The notes below the pieces were generated by a model. That model saw only the letters and a list, made by a program, of their open reading frames with translations. It made no database searches and had not been told where the DNA came from. This document shows, one piece after another, positions 58,505 through 64,000 of a DNA stretch of 64,000 nucleotides. The stretch covers positions 842,001 through 906,000 of the forward strand of contig JAWZYV010019475.1 in assembly GCA_038373885.1 (NCBI GenBank), written 5' to 3'. Position 1 is the first letter of the stretch; every line of letters begins with the position of its first letter. Source of the DNA: Cheiracanthium punctorium (Eukaryota; Arthropoda; Arachnida; Araneae; Cheiracanthiidae). Both the position numbers and the translations under genes were made by a program.

Positions 58505-59439
58505 CAGGGCCCGATTACTGAAAAGGCTCGGGAAGCTTGAGCTTCCCCTCAGAATTTGAAGGGGGGCCCGAAAATGACTGAAAAACTGTGATAAAAATTC
58601 AAAATTTTGTTTTTAAATGATCTTTTTAAGTTATTGTAAACATTTTTAATGAAGAAAAGTGGTACTTGGTCTTGATGCTTCATGTCGAACATTTCTAAAT
58701 TGGTTGTTTGCAATGTCTTTCCCTGGGACATCTGGTGCAGTTGAGAGTTTTTTTCGATTATGGGGATTATTTGGCCGGCAGAAAGGGGTAGACTTTTAAT
58801 ATGTAATATTAAAAATCTTCTAAATGTCAAAATTAATTCTTAACTTCTGTGTTGTGATTTTTATGATGTCATCAAAACAAACAAAGATTTCCTGAAAAAA
58901 AGCCATGTCTAATGAGAAATAGGACTAAATTAATAAAGTTTAATGGGTACTTACGTATTATCCCGGCGGTCCGCCAAGACAAGCGATATTTTGCCGAAAT
59001 AAATGCCGGGCACATGAAATTATTAATGGTTTTGAATACGATTGGCAACTCATTTGATGAAAAAACAGTTTGGCGGGAATGACCGCCAGGATAATACGTA
59101 AGTACTGTTTAATGTTCCATTAAGGTAAAGTTTTTAGTTATTTGTTAATGTTTAAAGTAATTTCAAAAATACTGTAAAATCTCGTTACAATGAACTAAAC
59201 TATTATGAAGATTAATGAATAAAATATCTTTATCAAAAGAAAATTTCAAATTAATGAATAAAACGCTTTTATCAAAGGAAATGATTAGAACTTATTAAAT
59301 CAATGAAATTTCTTTTTTATGAATGAAATATTTTTATGAAAGAAAATCATTAAAACTTTACTTTTCCCAAACAAAAAGGGGATGAGGGGCTCAAAATGAG
59401 GCTGAGCTTCCCCTCACTTCAGAGGTTAATCGGGCCCTG
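58505..59439 (+). mobile_element. hAT-type element (935 bp), perfect 8-bp TSD
   Basis: CAGGGCCCGATTA and its exact inverse TAATCGGGCCCTG bound the element. CTTAAGTT flanks both sides (58497-58504, 59440-59447). Subterminal GAGCTTCCCCTCA occurs inverted at both ends. The 93-codon minus frame at 58549-58830 is not clearly a transposase. It hosts a 161-bp MITE at 58946-59106. Confidence 0.9.
58946..59106. mobile_element. 161-bp palindromic MITE nested in the hAT element
   Basis: GTACTTACGTATTATCC at the left is inverted at the right (GGATAATACGTAAGTAC), continuing with GGCGGTC-like and GCCAA pairs. GTTTAATG flanks both sides exactly (58938-58945, 59107-59114). Confidence 0.85.
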
Positions 59440-59852
59440 CTTAAGTTTGTATTTTTTCTTTTCAGTTCAGAAAATGTTCGCTAAGCGGCGCTTTGCAGCA
59501 CAAAATCAACTCTAAATATTAGCCTAACTAGTAATAAATGTGCTCAAAAACTACTGAACAAATGTTGAAATTGTGTGTTTGGTTTGAATGATCCATTTCC
59601 AGAGTTAAGTTTGCTGTTTTTTTTTTTCAGTTAAAAAATATATCCCTCTGTTTTATGTATTACTTTATTATAAGAATGTTCAAATATAATTTTTTATCCT
59701 CTCTCATACATATTATAGATAGAACTTTAGTAGTATATAGCTGGATATCTGATAGTTATGTTTCGGATATCCAACATTATTTCAGATATTGAAAAATCAG
59801 CCGGATATAACAGATATCCATTATATCCTTATTAAACTTACGACTGAAAAAT

Positions 59853-61720
59853 GGAAGCTTGTGCTACTTTTATTGAAAAATTGGCCGAATTTTTAAAAAT
59901 GCGAGAATTTTGTACAGAATAAAAAAAATTTGTACTGTGTACAAATTCTTGCAGTAATAATTTTTAATGCGAGAAAAGAAAAAAAATGTGAGATTCTTGC
60001 ACTTTAGTGAAAACATTGTCCCACAATCATAGAATCACCTGTATTTAAAGTCAAATAAGAAATAACAAATGATGTAAAGAAAAGGACATTTTTTTTGTAA
60101 TGTTTAATAGAATTAGCTGTAAAAGAGTCACATTTAAAACTTTCCTTTTCTTTACTATGAAGTCTTAGTTTTAATTTTAAACTGTTTTTACTTTCCAAAC
60201 ATGTACCATGTAAGGAAAGTATTGTGAGCATGAAAAGTTCGACTAGGAGATTTTGGTGTACATGGAACACATCAATGTTTCCTTATAGGGCACATTTGGA
60301 CCATGCTATACCAAAATTTTTAGTTATAGTAATATTTGAGAATAAATATTATCCAATATTGTAATTGAATTATTATTATTTTTTTTTATAATGAAACATT
60401 ACTTTTTTGGATTTGTAGATCTAGTTAAATTAATTCTCCTCAGCAAAAGAAATCCTGAATTGTAAAAAAATAAAAAGCAGTCACTCTTAGAACAAAGTTA
60501 TTTGGTAAACATTGAAAAAAAAAATTAAATCTTTGGCATTTATCATTAATAATTTAAAACAAACAAAGCTGCAGACTATTATCTTTTTTTTTGTTTCAAT
60601 CCTTTTATTTGCTTCATCTTCTAAAATTGCCTTAACAGGCGTACCAGTAATAATTCGAGAGCATCCCCCTTTTTTCTTAACTTTTACTCTTCAAAGTTTT
60701 TTATTACTTCGGGGTAGGATGGACGATGGTCCAATGTACCCCAATTTGAGTGGACCAAGGTGCCCCATATTCTTGAATTTCAAAAGTATAGTAATATTTT
60801 TTTTCTTTATCATAAAAACTAAGCTAACAGTAAATAATTATTAAATCGATAAATTTACCCTATAACAGAGATTCAGTTTAGTGCTCCAATCTTAATTAAA
60901 CAAATGTTAGAAAAAACAAAGTAGCAGACTTCTGAAAATTACTCAGAAGTGCTAAAATACAACTCATTGAAATAAAAAATGGCTCCTTACCACTTTAACA
61001 TGTGGTTTCTTTATAGGATTTGTGCAACTATGAGAGACATTTGTTGATAATAAAATGAAATAAAATAAAATTTCAAAAATAACTGAGCCTGGTCCACTGT
61101 GCCTCTAGGTCCAAACTCCCCCTATGCTATTTTTACAAGATGTATATGTATGTGTGTATGAGAGTGAACACTATACCTCCTAAACGGTGCATTCGATTAA
61201 GCTCAAATTAGGCATATTTGTTATAGACCATCATCGCAAGATAGGTATTGATTTTGATGTGTATAGGACTTGTAGTTTTTTTTTTTTTTTTTTTAAAGGG
61301 CTACGAAAAAGATTTTTTTACATTATGGCTATGGACCCCACTGTACAGAAGTAAAAGTAAACATTTAACACAAAATGTGAAGTATTAAAGTGAGCTAATG
61401 ATTAAAATATTTATACAGCTAAAAAGAAATTTCTCATAGAAGTCCAACAAGTTAATAACATACTAGGAAAAAAAGTGTGTATGCATTTATAATTATTTTC
61501 ATATTATACTTGCATTCTAACAAACTATACACACTTAAAATGCAGAATATATATTAAATAGTATAAATAGATGTATATGTTTGTACATCTGTTCATTCAT
61601 ACCAAAACCAATTTCTTATTTCAACTACTGGGAACAATTAATATAATTGAATCAAACCAATATAACAGTTCTGTTTTAAATATACTCAACAAAATTGAAA
61701 CAATATATATATTAATGTGA
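59853..61720. other. No gene seen
   Basis: AT-rich. GGTCCAATGTACCCC-like text at 60720-60770 and GGTCCACTGTGCC at 61095 are similar short repeats. 61120-61275 resembles a generic arthropod repeat (TCGATTAAGCTCAAATTAGG). The 110-codon frame at 60512-60844 is low-complexity at its ends and has no domain. Confidence 0.5.
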
Positions 61721-61729
61721 AATACTTAC

Positions 61730-61750
61730 ATTCTAGACGGTTATTCATTT
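61730..61750 (-). other. Candidate 21-nt micro-exon
   Basis: On the minus strand, a pyrimidine-rich acceptor (GCACTCTTCCCTTACAG) is followed by 21 nt containing an ATG and then GTAAGTATTT, a strong donor. Translation would start MNNRLE. A donor-like CAAGTGAGT at 62305-62313 on the same strand could end an upstream non-coding exon. No downstream exon was recognised, so this rests on splice-site shape only. Confidence 0.25.
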
Positions 61751-62827
61751 CTGTAAGGGAAGAGTGCAATTTAGTGTCCAACAGATCTATCAAAAAAGAC
61801 TGAATTACAAAAATTAATTCATGCCTTTTCCAATGGGTCTGTTAGCTTAAAGCTCTTCCAATTATACGGCAGAAATTCATGTAAGCACTGATTCATTCCT
61901 ATAATTAAGAATTAAATATATAAATAGGGGAACAATACATTTATCTCATCACATATCCAACAATTTCTTCACTTAAACAAGTGCACATGAAACAAAATAT
62001 ACTATTTTTATCTCTGGAAAACCAGATGCAGCAGCTTGTATATTTGGCACAAAAGGCAAGTTATAATTCATTTACGAATTGCTCATGATGAATAATCGTT
62101 CCCCATTAACGTAATTCACCATATATCCTTTGCGTCATAATCGATGAGATAATCATTTGAGTCACATGCTCTTTCTCCTTTAAATAATACGATTAAAACA
62201 AGCCATGTTAAAATATAAACATTTATAAAATAGTCTAAATGAAGTATATGATAAGCCAGTAAATTAATTTTTAAAGAGAAAAAAAAGATACGTATAAATA
62301 TATAACTCACTTGTAACAGCGTAATTACACTTACACAGCAATGTGATGTTTACAAATGTCGGCTCCGGCCTTGCAGGTAGAGAAACTTTCTTTAATCGTC
62401 CAGAAACTTGATTTTTCAAATTTCACAATTATTGTATACTTTACTGAATGAAATGAAGTAGTCTGGAGACAATAACAAACCACATAACAACACAATAGAC
62501 AATAACAACCACATACTTCAATGATGCTGTCAGTGTCTACGCATGATATGAAGTGGCTGGATCTTAAAAGCTTCTCGTCTTCAATAAATAAGCCAATCTT
62601 GTTAGTACAGTCTGCATAATTGAAGATAATAGTTATATCTAAACTTCAAATCCATCACAATTATGGAAAAAATCGACGTCAAATAGAGAAATTAATCAAA
62701 AAAGCAACGCTCTGTCAGGCGGTCAATGCTATTGCTAATGCAATAATGTAAGCACGTGAGAATCTACCCGTTTTACAGCCAATTTGTTGACGTTTTACAG
62801 CGCCACCTTTAGGTCGTTGAGATCGCG
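61751..62827. other. No gene proven
   Basis: Apart from the donor-like site near 62310 (minus strand) and a CG-richer patch at 62350-62400 and 62785-62830, nothing is recognisable. It could hold the 5' end of a minus-strand gene whose body lies to the left. Confidence 0.35.
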
Positions 62828-63385
62828 AATATTTCAACATGATGTGCCTTTTATATTTCTGGTTTAAATAGATATTTAGAAATGAATGAAATACTTCCAT
62901 TAATTTATTAGGAATAAGAATGCACAATTGATATAAAGAGCTATTAGAGTTCATTTTTAAGTATCAAAGTCAGTCAAGATTTAAAGTATGGGTAAACATG
63001 GTAATATGTTGTGTCCTCGAATAAGTCCCCAAAACTATTTTCTATTGTCCCCAAATTTTCCTTGGATTCGAGGAAAATGCTTGATTTGTCCCCAAAATAC
63101 TGTTTAGAAATATGGTCGCCTTAAGCATTGTCCTCGAATCTAAGGAAAACTTGGGGACACTAGACAATATTTTTGGGGACTTATTCGAGGTCACAAAGTC
63201 ACAACATATTACCATGTATACCCATACTTTAAATCTTGATTGACTTTGATACTTAAAAATGAACTCTAATGGCTCTTTATATCATTTGTGTATTCTTATC
63301 TCTAATAAATTAATGGAAGTATTTCATTCATTTATAAATATTTATTCAAACCAGAAGTATGAAAGGAGCATCATGTTGAAATATT
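62828..63385. repeat. Head-to-head inverted pair of GGGGACA element ends
   Basis: AATATTTCAACATGATG at 62828 is mirrored by CATCATGTTGAAATATT ending at 63385. Arms of about 240-280 bp are closely similar. The left arm keeps the element terminus (CTGTTTAGAAATATGGTCGCC); the right arm starts 40-45 bp further in at AAGCATTGTCC. Short frames on each arm are mirror artefacts of one another. Confidence 0.85.
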
Positions 63386-63547
63386 GCAATTTATTCAAAA
63401 ATTTAACTCTTGGAATATTGGCTGCATTCGTATACGACAAACTCGTTGCACGAGTTTTCGTAAGAAAACTGGAATGCGTGTGTTGAGTGCTGTCAGTGGT
63501 TATCCGTTTCTTTTGCCTTTACGAACAACTTCAGTTTATTGAGTTTC

Positions 63548-63561
63548 GTCGCCTAGGCGAC
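63548..63561. promoter_or_regulatory. Perfect palindromic X-box-like (RFX) site
   Basis: GTCGCCTAGGCGAC fits the X-box consensus RYYNYY-(N)-RRNRAC exactly and is a perfect palindrome (CG-extended to 16 bp). RFX factors bind such sites, often upstream of ciliary genes. It lies in a CG-richer stretch about 100 bp upstream of an ATG in good context (63661), but no long frame follows. Confidence 0.4.
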
Positions 63562-63746
63562 GTGTTTGTTTACAATTCGCGAATACAATACGTTAACTTT
63601 GCTGAGGAGAGTTTTTAGCACATACTCAATATAAAATCAACAGGATTTTTAAAAGGAAGAATGGCCATCATTGAAGTGCACAGATTAAAATTTAGAAATT
63701 TCAACTTGTTTAAAAACTAGATCGTTCGTATACAAAACCCCAGATA

Positions 63747-63975
63747 ACACACTTGTCCATTTTATGTCAATTTCTGATCCAATTCATCCATAATACATCC
63801 ATGTCTATACATAGACATCCATAAGACATCTATTTATGGACATAATCTGGAAAATCCAGAATATGTCCATGAATAGACCAAAATTAGACTTAGAATATCC
63901 AGAATAAGTCCATTAATGGACGTATTCCAGATGATCCACACTATGTCAGTAATACGACATAAAATGGATGTGTGT
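63747..63975. repeat. Multi-hairpin foldback with TCCATTAATGGAC motifs
   Basis: ACACACTTGTCCATTTTATG at the left is inverted at the right (ACATAAAATGGATGTGTGT). Between them ATGGACATA/TATGTCCAT and TCTGGA/TCCAGA pairs form at least two internal stems (about 63835-63870 and 63897-63933). The structure probably continues past the window end, where the same motif (AAGTCCAGAAATGGAC) recurs. Confidence 0.6.
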
Positions 63976-64000
63976 ATAAGTCCAGAAATGGACAAAATAT

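Larger units (their letters stand above)
54157..59852 (+). repeat. Segmental duplication, copy 2, expanded by insertions
   Basis: Matches copy 1 at 54157-54182, 54974-55480, 56156-56212 and about 59448-59852. Between these lie a pogo-type element, a 675-bp TIR element, about 2.3 kb of unmatched DNA (56213-58496) and a hAT-type element. The original unit was about 1.04 kb. Confidence 0.8.

Noticed and set aside
60512..60844. 110-codon frame as a gene
   Set aside because: Ends are Lys/Ile/Phe low-complexity from AT-rich DNA, with no domain, no splice context and no conservation clue.
62715..63486. Similar peptides (NSSLYQLCILI-type) at 24888, 62715 and 63259 as a conserved protein
   Set aside because: All three fall in copies of the GGGGACA-rich element; the reading frames are not maintained and carry no domain.
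1..64000. CRISPR arrays, operons or phage-like modules
   Set aside because: No regularly spaced identical repeats with unique spacers, no dense same-strand coding, and eukaryotic splice signals and transposons throughout.

Overview
This is an AT-rich metazoan nuclear window, not bacterial or viral. There are no operons, the only long open frame is an animal cytoskeletal adaptor, and introns obey GT-AG. Almost everything else is transposable-element debris and simple repeats. The organism is most likely an arthropod, plausibly an arachnid. The reasons are low GC, a mariner D34D transposase and a Ty3/Gypsy Gag of kinds common in arthropods, and dense hAT/pogo/piggyBac-type MITEs. This placement is an inference.

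Genes. The one confident gene is a complete, intronless Merlin (NF2 orthologue) on the minus strand (40448-42247). A second recognisable gene is a two-exon THAP-domain (C2CH zinc finger) gene on the plus strand: exon 1 at 49847-50080, a 3.86 kb intron, and exon 2 at 53943-54067. The exons join in phase, but exon 1 carries a one-base frame break. Two weak gene starts are flagged near the right end: a 21-nt candidate micro-exon on the minus strand at 61730-61750, and a palindromic X-box-like site at 63548-63561.

Layout. 1-12 kb: SINE copies, a degenerate piggyBac-type element, adjacent hAT-type MITEs and a mariner-type foldback. 15-20 kb: a nested pile-up of a 969-bp CAG-ended element holding a TTAA MITE, an internally deleted mariner, and a broken Gypsy gag and leader split by a second TTAA MITE and by a SINE that itself holds a foldback. 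20-26 kb: three tandem-repeat blocks, the largest a minisatellite of about 69-bp units between matching 16-bp ends. 29-40 kb: two SINEs, four elements with target duplications (TSDs) and a pogo-type element inside another TA-flanked element. 40-42.6 kb: Merlin. 43.2-45.0 kb: a foldback with arms of about 0.7 kb made of rearranged SINE and MITE pieces. 45-50 kb: copies of a GGGGACA-rich hAT-like element. 50-60 kb: the THAP intron and downstream DNA, with a segmental duplication whose first copy preserves the empty sites of two elements inserted in the second. 62.8-64 kb: two more inverted-repeat structures.

The strongest observations are paired TIRs and TSDs read directly from the sequence. 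They resolve many elements to the base and give relative insertion ages. No tRNA, rRNA, CRISPR or bacterial-type feature was seen.
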